Assembly (NCBI GenBank): GCA_963732695.1
Contig: CAVTAP010000008.1
Coordinates: forward strand, 496,001-560,000
From: CADEDH01 sp963732695
Lineage (GTDB): Bacteria; Actinomycetota; Acidimicrobiia; Acidimicrobiales; SZUA-35
Reading direction: 5' to 3'
DNA length: 64,000 nt
This document shows positions 25,026-32,952 of this stretch, piece by piece; position 1 is the stretch's first letter, and each line of letters begins with the position of its first letter. The notes beneath the pieces were generated by a model. It saw nothing but the letters and a program-made list of their open reading frames with translations. It had not been told where the DNA came from and ran no database searches. The translations under genes were made by a program, and so were the position numbers.

Positions 25026-25457
25026 TCAATGAGCCGCTTGCGCCGTGGCGGCCCCGGCCTCACTCGTCCGCAGGCGCACCTCGGCCCACCGGACGTCGTC
25101 CTGCAGGTAGGAGTCTTCCGGGTCGGCGGCCAGCGCGGCCTGGGCTTCGGCCAACTCAGCCTGCACCGCGGCGCGATCGATCGAATCGGCGGGCACGGCG
25201 GCGTCGGACAGCACCGTCACCTTGGTCTCGGCCATCGTGCCGGTCACCGACACGAACCCGCCCCGCACGGCGAAGCGGCGGATCGTCCCGTCCTCCTCGT
25301 ACACCCGCACCTCGGACGGCACGAGGCTACCGATGAACGGCTCGTGCCCGGTGAGGAAGGCGATCTCGCCCCCGCCCCGGGTACGGGCCACCACCTGGAT
25401 GGCGACCGCCGAGTAGAGGATGTCCTCGGGCGAGACGAACTCGACCTGGAAGGCCAT
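25026..25457 (-). CDS. atpC: ATP synthase epsilon subunit
   Basis: A 143-residue epsilon subunit of F1. The N-terminal beta-sandwich (MAFQVEFVSPEDILYSA, then IAFLTGHEPFIGSLVPSEV) precedes a C-terminal helical hairpin (AAVQAELAEAQAALAADPED). It links the gamma stalk to the c-ring and can inhibit hydrolysis. The start ATG 25457 shares one base with the atpD stop; the much longer frame upstream runs through atpD and is a shadow. Confidence 0.95.
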   Translation of the reverse strand: MAFQVEFVSPEDILYSAVAIQVVARTRGGGEIAFLTGHEPFIGSLVPSEVRVYEEDGTIRRFAVRGGFVSVTGTMAETKVTVLSDAAVPADSIDRAAVQAELAEAQAALAADPEDSYLQDDVRWAEVRLRTSEAGAATAQAAH

Positions 25458-26920
25458 CAGGAGCCCGCCGAGCGCCGCAGCTGCTCGGACTTCTCCCGGG
25501 CCGCATCGGCCCCGCCGACGTTGAGGAAGGCCTGCTCGGGCAGGTCGTCGAGCTCGCCGGTGACGAGGGCCTCGAAGCTGTCGATCGTCTCGTCGAGCGG
25601 GGTGAACACACCGGTCAGACCGGTGAAGACCTGGGCCACGAACATGGGCTGCGACAGGAACCGCTGGACCTTGCGGGCCCGGGACACCGTGATCTTGTCT
25701 TCCTCGGACAGTTCGTCGAGACCGAGGATGGCGATGATGTCCTGCAGCTCCTTGTAGCGCTGGAGGATCTCCTGCACCCGCCGGGCCACGTTGTAGTGGC
25801 GCTGGCCCACCACCTCGGGGGCGAGGATGGTGGAGGTGGAGGCGAGGGGGTCGACCGCCGGGTAGATGCCCAGGGCGGCGATGTCCCGGCTCAGCTCGGT
25901 GGTGGCGTCGAGGTGGGTGAAGGTGGTGAACGGGGCCGGGTCGGTGTAGTCGTCGGCCGGCACGTACACCGCCTGGAGCGAGGTGATCGACCGGCCGCCG
26001 GTGGAGGTGATGCGCTCCTGGAGCTCGCCCATCTCGTCGGCCAGGGTGGGCTGGTAGCCCACGGCCGAGGGCATGCGCCCGAGCAGGGTGGACACCTCGG
26101 AGCCGGCCTGCACGAAGCGGAAGATGTTGTCGATGAACAGCAGCACGTCCTGGCCCTGCACATCGCGGAAGTACTCGGCCATGGTGAGGGCCGACAGGGC
26201 GACCCGGAGGCGCACGCCCGGAGGCTCGTCCATCTGACCGAAGCACAGGGCGGCCTTGGACAGCACGGTGGTGACCCCGTCGCCCATGACGGTCTCACCC
26301 ATCTCCTTGAACAGGTCGGTGCCCTCCCGGGTCCGCTCCCCCACCCCGGCGAACACCGACACACCGCCGTGGTTCACGGCCACCCGGGTGATCATCTCCT
26401 GGATGAGCACGGTCTTGCCCACGCCGGCCCCACCGAACAGGCCGATCTTGCCACCCTGGAGGTACGGCGTGAGGAGGTCGATCACCTTGATGCCGGTGAC
26501 CAGCACCTGCTTGGTCGGCTCCAGGGAGTCGAAGCTCGGGGCGTGACGGTGGATGTCCCACCGGGTCTGGATGTCGAGTGACTCGATCGGCACGTCGAGG
26601 GGCTGGCCGATCACGTTCCATACGTGGCCCAGGGTCACGTCGCCCACCGGCACCTGGATGCCGTGGCCGAGGTTGCGTACGGTCTGGCCCCGGCGCAGGC
26701 CGTCGGTCGGCTTGAGGGCCACGGCCCGGACCCGCCCCTCGCCCAGCTGCTGGGCCACCTCGGCCATGACGGCGATGATCTCGCCGCCCCCGGCGTCGAC
26801 GTCGAACTCCACTGCGGTGTTGATCGAAGGCAGCGAGTCGGGCGGGAACTCCACGTCCACCACCGGGCCGGCGATGCCAACGATCCGGCCTTCTTTGAGC
26901 TGCGGTTCAGTAGCGGTCAT
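25457..26920 (-). CDS. atpD: ATP synthase beta subunit
   Basis: A 487-residue catalytic subunit of F1. The P-loop is GLFGGAGVGKTVLIQEMI (about residues 163-180). The catalytic-site GERTREGTDLF, LLFIDNIFRFVQAGSEVS and the DELSEEDKITV region follow in normal order. It forms the alternating catalytic sites with AtpA. It is followed immediately by atpC (one-base overlap) and preceded by atpG with 63 bases between. Confidence 0.98.
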   Translation of the reverse strand: MTATEPQLKEGRIVGIAGPVVDVEFPPDSLPSINTAVEFDVDAGGGEIIAVMAEVAQQLGEGRVRAVALKPTDGLRRGQTVRNLGHGIQVPVGDVTLGHVWNVIGQPLDVPIESLDIQTRWDIHRHAPSFDSLEPTKQVLVTGIKVIDLLTPYLQGGKIGLFGGAGVGKTVLIQEMITRVAVNHGGVSVFAGVGERTREGTDLFKEMGETVMGDGVTTVLSKAALCFGQMDEPPGVRLRVALSALTMAEYFRDVQGQDVLLFIDNIFRFVQAGSEVSTLLGRMPSAVGYQPTLADEMGELQERITSTGGRSITSLQAVYVPADDYTDPAPFTTFTHLDATTELSRDIAALGIYPAVDPLASTSTILAPEVVGQRHYNVARRVQEILQRYKELQDIIAILGLDELSEEDKITVSRARKVQRFLSQPMFVAQVFTGLTGVFTPLDETIDSFEALVTGELDDLPEQAFLNVGGADAAREKSEQLRRSAGS

Positions 26921-26983
26921 CTCTCGGTTTGCTCCTGGACTGGTGGAAAGCTGGTGTCGATCGGAAGAGAAAAGGAAGAAGAA

Positions 26984-27922
26984 TCAGGAGGCCTGATCGA
27001 ACAGGTCCTTGAAGGCGTCGCCGTCGTCGTCGCCGCTGGCGGCCAGACCCTCGGCACCGCCCACGATCTCCATGATCTCGGTGGTGATGGCGTCCTGGCG
27101 GGCCCGGTTCATGGCCCGGGACAACTTGGTGATCAGCTCGTCGGCGTTGTCGGTGGCGGCCTTCATGGCCCGCTGCCGGTTGGCGTGCTCGGAGGCCGAG
27201 GCGTCGAGCAGGGCGGTGAGAAGGCGGGCCTCGACGTAGCGGGGCAGCAGGTCCTCCAGCACGCCCTCGGCCGACGGCTCGAAGGAGAAGCCGGCCAGGG
27301 CTCCGGCGGCGCCGTCGGCGGCAATCACCGACGTGGGCTCCAGCGGCAGGAAGCGCCGCACCACGGGGCGCTGGGTGCCGAGGCTCACGAACTCGGTGTA
27401 GACGAGCTCCACCTGATCGACCAGGCCCTCGTCGAACAGCTCCCGCACCCGGTGGGCCACCCGGCGGGCGTCCTCGTAGGTCGGGTTGTCGGTGAAGCCG
27501 CCGAAGGAGCTGTCGATGTGATAGCCCCGGAACCGGAAGTAGCTCTCGACCTTGCGGCCAATGGCCACGATCCGGTACTCGCCGCCGCTGGAGCGCAAGG
27601 CCTGGATCTCACGCTCAGCGGTGCGCACCACGTTGGAGTTGTAGGCGCCGGCCAGGCCGCGGTCTCCGGCGCAGATCACAAAGGCGACCCGCTCGACGTT
27701 CTCCACCTGGCGGAGCAACGGGTGATCGATGCTGGCGCCACCGGCGGCCAGGTTCTCGATCACGCCGGTGAGCTGCTCGCTGTACGGCCGGGCGGCTCGG
27801 GCCCGCATCTGGGCCTTCGCCACCCGGGTGGCGGCGATCAGCTCCATGGCACGGGTGATCTTCTTGGTGTTCGACACCGTCTTGATTCGACGGCGAAGGA
27901 TGCGTTCGGCTCCACCCGGCAT
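26984..27922 (-). CDS. atpG: ATP synthase gamma subunit
   Basis: A 312-residue rotor shaft subunit. The N-terminal helix ILRRRIKTVSNTKKITRAME and the C-terminal helix NRARQDAITTEIMEIVGGAE form the coiled coil. The central Rossmann-like part contains FVICAGDRGLAGAYNSNV. A short acidic tail (SGDDDGDAFKDLFDQ) extends beyond the usual end, as in other actinobacteria. It follows atpA after six bases. Confidence 0.97.
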   Translation of the reverse strand: MPGGAERILRRRIKTVSNTKKITRAMELIAATRVAKAQMRARAARPYSEQLTGVIENLAAGGASIDHPLLRQVENVERVAFVICAGDRGLAGAYNSNVVRTAEREIQALRSSGGEYRIVAIGRKVESYFRFRGYHIDSSFGGFTDNPTYEDARRVAHRVRELFDEGLVDQVELVYTEFVSLGTQRPVVRRFLPLEPTSVIAADGAAGALAGFSFEPSAEGVLEDLLPRYVEARLLTALLDASASEHANRQRAMKAATDNADELITKLSRAMNRARQDAITTEIMEIVGGAEGLAASGDDDGDAFKDLFDQAS

Positions 27923-27928
27923 GGGAGA

Positions 27929-29551
27929 TCAGTCCTCGGCTCGGTTGATCTCTTCTTCGGGCAGGATGTTGGGTGCGTCCACGATCTTGGTGGTGGCCGC
28001 GCCCTGGGCCTCGGCCGTCGGCTCGTGGGAGCCGGTGCCGGCGCTGGAGAACTGGTCGGTGAAGGCACCGATGGCCGCTTCCATCACCTCGGTGTCGGGG
28101 ACCTCACCGGTGGAGCGGATGGCCTCCAGGATGTCGGCGTGCCGGGTCTGGAAGAACGTGACCAGGTCGGTCTCGAAGCGGCCCACCTCGTTGATCGGGA
28201 TACGGTCGAGGTAGCCCCGGGTGCCGGCGAACAGGGTGATGACCTGCTCCTCCACCGGGACCGGCGAGTTGATGCCCTGCTTGAGCAGCTCGGTGAGGCG
28301 GTAGCCCCGGTCGAGCTGGGCCTGGGACACGGCGTCGAGGTCGGAACCGAAGGCGGCGAAGGCGGCCAGATCCCGGAACTGCTGGAGGTCGGACTTGAGC
28401 GTGCCCACCGCGGCCTTCATGGCCTTGACCTGAGCGGCGGAACCCACCCGGCTCACCGAGATGCCCACGTCCACCGCCGGGCGGATACCCGACTTGAACA
28501 TGTCGTCCTGGAGGAAGATCTGACCGTCGGTGATCGAGATCACGTTGGTGGGGATGTAGGCCGACACGTCGCCAGCCTTGGTCTCGATCACCGGCAGGGC
28601 GGTGAGGGAGCCGGCGCCCCGCTCGTCGCTCAGCTTGGCCGCCCGCTCCAGCAGGCGGCTGTGGAGGTAGAACACGTCGCCCGGGTAGGCCTCGCGGCCC
28701 GGCGGGCGGCGGAGCAGCAGCGACACCTGGCGATAGGCCTCGGCCTGCTTGGACAGGTCGTCGTAGACGGCCAGGGCGTGCTGACCGTTCTCCATCCAGT
28801 GCTGGCCCATGGCGCAGCCGGCGTAGGGGGCGAGGAACTTGAACGGCGCCGGGTCGGAAGCCGGCGCGATCACGACCACCGTGTACTCCATGGCCCCGTA
28901 CTGCTCCAGCAGAGCCACCGTCTGGGCGACGGTGGAGCCCTTCTGGCCGATGGCCACGTAGATGCACTTCACCCCCTTGCCCTTCTGGTTCAGGATGGTG
29001 TCGATGGCGATCGTGGTCTTGCCCGTCTTGCGGTCGCCGATGATCAGCTCCCGCTGACCCCGACCGATCGGGATGAGCGAGTCGACGGCCTTGATACCGG
29101 TCTGCATCGGCTCGTGCACCGGCTGGCGGCCGATGATGCCCGGCGCCTGGATCTCCATGCGCCGGGTCTCGACGTTGGTGAGGGGTCCCTTGCCATCCTG
29201 GGGCTCGCCCAGCATGTTGACCACCCGGCCCAAGACGCCCTCGCCCACCGGGACCGAGAGGATCTCGCCCGTGGCCTCGACGAACTGGCCCTCCTGGATG
29301 TTCTCGGTTGACCCGAGCACCACGGCGCCGATCGTGTCCTCGTCGAGGTTCAGGGCGAGGCCGACCGTGCCGTCCTCGAACCGCAGCATCTCGTTCACCG
29401 AGGCGTCGGGCAGGCCGCTGATGCGGGCGATGCCGTCACCGATCTCGGCCACCCGGCCCACCTGCGACGAGGTGAGCTTGGGCTGGAAGCCCTCCAGGTT
29501 CCGGCGGATGGCCTCACTGATGCGCGAGGTGTCGATCACTATGTCAGCCAT
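27929..29551 (-). CDS. atpA: ATP synthase alpha subunit
   Basis: A 540-residue non-catalytic nucleotide-binding subunit. The P-loop is ELIIGDRKTGKTTIAIDTIL (about residues 169-188). The arginine-finger region lies in SVSRVGSAAQVKAMK. The C-terminal tail (about 505-540, TGSHEPTAEAQGAATTKIVD) is longer and more acidic than in E. coli, as in mycobacterial alpha subunits. It lies between atpH (116-base gap) and atpG. Confidence 0.98.
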   Translation of the reverse strand: MADIVIDTSRISEAIRRNLEGFQPKLTSSQVGRVAEIGDGIARISGLPDASVNEMLRFEDGTVGLALNLDEDTIGAVVLGSTENIQEGQFVEATGEILSVPVGEGVLGRVVNMLGEPQDGKGPLTNVETRRMEIQAPGIIGRQPVHEPMQTGIKAVDSLIPIGRGQRELIIGDRKTGKTTIAIDTILNQKGKGVKCIYVAIGQKGSTVAQTVALLEQYGAMEYTVVVIAPASDPAPFKFLAPYAGCAMGQHWMENGQHALAVYDDLSKQAEAYRQVSLLLRRPPGREAYPGDVFYLHSRLLERAAKLSDERGAGSLTALPVIETKAGDVSAYIPTNVISITDGQIFLQDDMFKSGIRPAVDVGISVSRVGSAAQVKAMKAAVGTLKSDLQQFRDLAAFAAFGSDLDAVSQAQLDRGYRLTELLKQGINSPVPVEEQVITLFAGTRGYLDRIPINEVGRFETDLVTFFQTRHADILEAIRSTGEVPDTEVMEAAIGAFTDQFSSAGTGSHEPTAEAQGAATTKIVDAPNILPEEEINRAED

Positions 29552-29667
29552 GCGTTCACTTCCAGCACGTTCAATCGTCGAACACGTCTAAAGGGTCGAA
29601 ACAAGTATCGTCGGGGCACTGGCCGCAGCCGGTATCGACGGAGAAGGAGAGCGCCCCACAGCGAGGG

Positions 29668-30195
29668 CTAGAAGGCCTCGCGCAGCTGGTGGAGCCGGGT
29701 GCGGACGCTTCCGTCGATGATCTGGTCGCCGATCTGGGTGACGACGCCACCCAGAACCGACGGGTCGATCACGACCTTCAGCTCGATGTCCTTGCCGGTG
29801 GCCTTGCTGAGGGCGGAGGCCAGACGCTGCTGCTGGTCGGCATCGAGGGCGACGGCGGTGCGGACCTCGGCCACGACGTGGCCCCGCTTCTCGGCGCCCA
29901 TCTGGACGATCCGATCAGCGATGCTGCCCAACTCGCTGGCCCGCCCGGAGGCGATGACCATCGAGACGAGCGCCGTGGTGACCCGCGACGCCTGACCGCC
30001 GAGCAGGTCCTCGGCCACCTGCTGCCGGCGGGAGGCCGGCAGCGTGGCGTCGGCGAGAGCGGCTCGCAGCTCCTCGGAGGCGTTGAACGCCGCCGCGATC
30101 TGGGCCATCTCGCGCTCCATGACGGAAACGGCGCCCTCGGCCTCGGCCACCCCGATGATGGACCGGGCGTAGCTGGTGATCAGATCGTCGGCCAT
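29668..30195 (-). CDS. atpH: ATP synthase delta subunit
   Basis: A 175-residue delta (OSCP-like) subunit. The N-terminal helical bundle (ITSYARSIIGVAEAEGAVSV) and the C-terminal part with IDPSVLGGVVTQIGDQIIDG and VRTRLHQLREAF are typical. It connects the b stator to the top of F1. The protein is separate, not fused to a b subunit as in mycobacteria. The gene starts three bases after the atpF stop. Confidence 0.95.
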   Translation of the reverse strand: MADDLITSYARSIIGVAEAEGAVSVMEREMAQIAAAFNASEELRAALADATLPASRRQQVAEDLLGGQASRVTTALVSMVIASGRASELGSIADRIVQMGAEKRGHVVAEVRTAVALDADQQQRLASALSKATGKDIELKVVIDPSVLGGVVTQIGDQIIDGSVRTRLHQLREAF

Positions 30196-30198
30196 CGG

Positions 30199-30930
30199 CT
30201 ACTGACGCCCGACGCTGGCGATGTACTCGTCGATGAGCTGCCGCTGGCTGTTGACGTCGAGATTGCGTTCGACCACCCGGCTGGCGGCACCGACCACGAT
30301 GTCGGCCACGTCGGCCTGGAGATCGGCGAGCGCCCGGGACCGGGCGGCCTCGATGTCGCCGGCCGCCCGCTGGCGCATCTCGGCGATGTCGGCCTCGGCC
30401 TTGACCTGCATGTTGGCGCTGAGAACCAACGCTTCCTGCCGGGCCTGCTCGACGATCTTCGCCGCGTTGGCCTTGCTCTCAGCCAGCTCGGCGGCCAGCT
30501 GCTTCTGGTTGTTCTCCGCCTCGACCCGGGCGGCCTGGGCCGCTTGGAGGTCGTTGCGGATCCGCTCGGTGCGGGCCTCCATGGTGTTGCGCACCAGGGG
30601 GTAGCCCCACTTGATCATCGCGGCCAGCAGCACCAGGAAGGCGCCACCACCCCAGATGAGCTCGTTGGTGGCGGGGATGATCGGGCTCGGGGCCTTGAGG
30701 CACAGCTCGAGGTCCTTCTGGGCCTCCTCGAGTTGGGCCGTGGCCTCTTCGTTGGCGCCCTCGGCGTGACCGGCTTCGACTATCGAGTCGAACTGCTCGG
30801 CCCCGCCCAGCTCTTCGATCTTCTCCACCGCGCAGGAGCCGACCGTTTCTTCGGAAGCTCCGGCCGGACTGGCGAGGAAGAGCAGGGCTGCTGCGCAGGC
30901 GATTGGCGCTGCGACGCGTGCTGGTTTCAA
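30199..30930 (-). CDS. atpF: ATP synthase b subunit with exported N-terminal extension
   Basis: A 243-residue stator subunit. The b-subunit core is a membrane helix (about 91-110, IWGGGAFLVLLAAMIKWGYP) followed by a long charged coiled coil (RTERIRNDLQAAQAARVEAE onward). Before it lies an extra 85-90 residues: a signal peptide (MKPARVAAPIACAAALLFLA, likely cleaved near residues 25-26) and an acidic helical segment with two cysteines, C33 and C77. E. coli b has about 156 residues and no such part. The segment should lie outside the membrane, so a disulfide is possible. Confidence 0.92.
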   Translation of the reverse strand: MKPARVAAPIACAAALLFLASPAGASEETVGSCAVEKIEELGGAEQFDSIVEAGHAEGANEEATAQLEEAQKDLELCLKAPSPIIPATNELIWGGGAFLVLLAAMIKWGYPLVRNTMEARTERIRNDLQAAQAARVEAENNQKQLAAELAESKANAAKIVEQARQEALVLSANMQVKAEADIAEMRQRAAGDIEAARSRALADLQADVADIVVGAASRVVERNLDVNSQRQLIDEYIASVGRQ

Positions 30931-30945
30931 GACAGCTCCTCCGGA

Positions 30946-31224
30946 TCAGCTGGGCAGGAGAAGGATGAACACGACGAACCCGATGAGGGCGAGGGCCTCG
31001 GTGAAGGCGATACCCAGGAACATCGTGGTTCGGGCGACACCGGCCGCCTCGGGCTGGCGGGCCATGGCGCTGATGGCGTTACCGACGACGATGCCGATGC
31101 CGATGCCGGGGCCGATGGCGGCGAGGCCATAACCCAGGCCGGCACCGATGGCCTTGAGGCCCTGCTGTACGTCGCCCGTGGTCTGAGCCAGGACGGCAAG
31201 TTGTGCAATGAGGATGGTCAGCAC
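30946..31224 (-). CDS. atpE: ATP synthase c subunit
   Basis: A 92-residue proteolipid. Helix 1 (GLGYGLAAIGPGIGIGIVVG) has the glycine ladder, the polar loop is ARQPEA (R56-Q57-P58), and helix 2 carries the ion-binding Glu in FTEALALIG (E76). Glu followed by Ala, without the Ser/Thr and Gln ligands of Na+ types, indicates proton coupling. The N-terminus is about 14 residues longer than usual and hydrophobic. Confidence 0.96.
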   Translation of the reverse strand: MLTILIAQLAVLAQTTGDVQQGLKAIGAGLGYGLAAIGPGIGIGIVVGNAISAMARQPEAAGVARTTMFLGIAFTEALALIGFVVFILLLPS

Positions 31225-31234
31225 GCAATCTCTC

Positions 31235-31993
31235 CTAGTGTTCCGCGTGGGATGCCATGTTGATGTACACCGCTGTGAGGATCGTGAAGATGAAGGCCTG
31301 AAGAAAGGCCACCAGGATCTCGAACGCAGTCATTGCAATCAGCACGGCGAATGGCAACACCGCGCCGACCTTGGTGCTGTCCCACAGCGTTGCGGACAAC
31401 AGGGCGAAGGTGACGAGCAGCAGGTGGCCAGCCACCATGTTCGCCCAGAGCCGGATGGCGAGTGATGCAGGCCGGATGATCAGCACCTGCAGCAGCTCGA
31501 TCGGGGTCACCAGGATGTAGAGGGCTTTCGGCACACCGGCCGGGAACAGGCTGTTCTTGACGTAGGCGAAGCCTTGGTTCTTGAAGCCCTGGTAGTTGTA
31601 GACCAGCCATACGATGATGGCGAGGAAGATCGGCAGGGCCATGCGGGCGTTCGCCGGGAACTGGATGAACGGGATCACCTCGAAGATGTTCGTGAAGAAC
31701 ACGAAGAAGAACATCGTGGTGAGGAACGGCATGAACTTCTTGCCGTGGGCCACGCCGAGCGTGGGTTCGATGACCGAGTTCTCGACGAAATCGATACCGA
31801 CCTCGGCGACGGTCTGCAGCCCGGAGGGAACCAGCTTCTTCTTCGAGCCACCCACGCCGTAGACGACGAGCGTTAGAACAAAAGCGGCCAGGTAGATCAG
31901 CACCGTCTTGTTCATCGCGATAGGCGTGTCCTTGAAGGCGAACGCCGGCCATTCGAACAGGTGCGAGATCGGGGGAAACTCGAGGGCTAGCAC
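31235..31993 (-). CDS. atpB: ATP synthase a subunit
   Basis: A 252-residue Fo channel subunit. The essential arginine is R181 in SLAIRLWANMVAGH. Other landmarks are FVFFTNIFEVIPFIQFPAN and the C-terminal FLQAFIFTILTAVYINMA. It works with the c-ring to pass protons. It overlaps the upstream atpI-like gene by seven bases and lies ten bases before atpE. Confidence 0.96.
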   Translation of the reverse strand: MLALEFPPISHLFEWPAFAFKDTPIAMNKTVLIYLAAFVLTLVVYGVGGSKKKLVPSGLQTVAEVGIDFVENSVIEPTLGVAHGKKFMPFLTTMFFFVFFTNIFEVIPFIQFPANARMALPIFLAIIVWLVYNYQGFKNQGFAYVKNSLFPAGVPKALYILVTPIELLQVLIIRPASLAIRLWANMVAGHLLLVTFALLSATLWDSTKVGAVLPFAVLIAMTAFEILVAFLQAFIFTILTAVYINMASHAEH

Positions 31994-32481
31994 TCGGATT
32001 CACTCCTCGTACGGAGGGTGGACGGGGAAGACTTGGAGCCGGAGGCCGGCGTGGCGGGAGCCGCCTTGGCCACCGCATCGACGGCGACCAGGTTGGCGGT
32101 GACCCGCTGCGACTCCCACACCAGCAGGCCGAAGTGGCCGCCGAGCAGGGCGATCGCAAACGGGACGACCTCGAACCAGCCGACGCCCCGTAGGGGCACC
32201 ACGATGGCGGTCAGCAGCAGGAGCCGGACCATGAAGCCACCGAGAACGGCACCGGTGAGCGCCGTCGGGGAGATGGCGGCAGCCCGGTCGATGATCATCG
32301 CGCCCAGCGCGAGGTTGCCCAGCACGAGGACGAAGGCCAGCACACTGGACAGGAAGCCGTCAAACCGCCAGAAAATGGTGCCGATCAGCACCAGGACCGG
32401 GCCGAGAATCAGCCCGAGGCGCGCCATGTCGGCCACCAGTACCCGCTCCGGCCCGCGGGCCCCGGCCACCGTGTTGGTCAT
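31987..32481 (-). CDS. ATP synthase-associated membrane protein (AtpI-like)
   Basis: A 164-residue protein with four predicted helices (LGLILGPVLVLIGTIFWRF, VLAFVLVLGNLALGAMIID and two more) and a Ser/Thr/Ala-rich tail. Position between atpZ and atpB and topology match the poorly conserved AtpI family, which assists c-ring assembly or Mg2+ supply. Sequence similarity is weak, so the symbol is withheld. It overlaps atpZ by four bases and atpB by seven. Confidence 0.75.
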   Translation of the reverse strand: MTNTVAGARGPERVLVADMARLGLILGPVLVLIGTIFWRFDGFLSSVLAFVLVLGNLALGAMIIDRAAAISPTALTGAVLGGFMVRLLLLTAIVVPLRGVGWFEVVPFAIALLGGHFGLLVWESQRVTANLVAVDAVAKAAPATPASGSKSSPSTLRTRSESEC

Positions 32482-32813
32482 GACTCATCACCGACAACCG
32501 GGGGCGCCGATACCGGGCGCTCGGCCTTCGGACGCTCGGCCTTCGGACGCATGATCTCGGCCTGGAGCTCATCGATCCGGTGGTTGTAGCTGTACCAGAG
32601 CTTCCAGATCTCGTAGACGGCCACCACGATGGCGAACACGAAGGTGAACAGCCGCCCGGTATTCAGCCGGCCATCGAGCAGATAGCCGAAGAATGCGAAC
32701 AATGCCGGCGTGGCCACGAGCTCGAACGCCGCATTGAAGATGCTGTCGGCGCCGCTGCCGGAGGTGCGCTTCGCCCGTTCGTCGGTGGACGGACGTGCAC
32801 CAGACGTGAGCAT
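32478..32813 (-). CDS. atpZ: AtpZ/AtpI family protein, first gene of the ATP synthase operon
   Basis: A 111-residue protein with two helices (AFELVATPALFAFFGYLLDG, LFTFVFAIVVAVYEIWKLWY), the hallmark of AtpZ. A Lys/Glu-rich tail carries a duplicated PKAER unit. AtpZ-type proteins assist Fo assembly. ATG 32813 (MLTSGARPSTDER) is the first start after the candidate promoter at 32881-32909; a longer upstream frame crosses that promoter and is rejected. Confidence 0.8.
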   Translation of the reverse strand: MLTSGARPSTDERAKRTSGSGADSIFNAAFELVATPALFAFFGYLLDGRLNTGRLFTFVFAIVVAVYEIWKLWYSYNHRIDELQAEIMRPKAERPKAERPVSAPPVVGDES

Positions 32814-32840
32814 GCGCAACAACCTCCCCGAGCGCGACTG

Positions 32841-32865
32841 GAGCCTCTGCCCAAGGTAGAGGCTC
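32841..32865 (-). promoter_or_regulatory. Leader hairpin of the ATP synthase mRNA
   Basis: GAGCCTCT (32841-32848) and AGAGGCTC (32858-32865) form a perfect 8-bp stem with a 9-base loop. They lie between the candidate promoter and the atpZ start, so the hairpin would be in the 5' leader. It could stabilise the long mRNA or modulate translation. Confidence 0.5.
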
Positions 32866-32880
32866 GTTAGGACCCCGCAG

Positions 32881-32909
32881 ACTGTATCTGTGGCCCCCTG
32901 TGTTCGCAA
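32881..32909 (-). promoter_or_regulatory. Candidate housekeeping promoter of the ATP synthase operon
   Basis: On the reverse strand TTGCGA (32904-32909) and TACAGT (32881-32886) are separated by exactly 17 bases, matching sigma-70-type -35 and -10 elements. The atpZ start is 68 bases downstream of the -10 element. It is the only such pair I noticed in the gap between the wecA-like gene and atpZ. Confidence 0.6.
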
Positions 32910-32952
32910 CCGACGAGGGACCCATTCGGAGGACCCTCGTGGGCAATGCACC

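Noticed and set aside
26624..29311. An 895-codon forward frame over the ATP synthase genes
   Set aside because: It is a shadow of atpD, atpG and atpA on the other strand.
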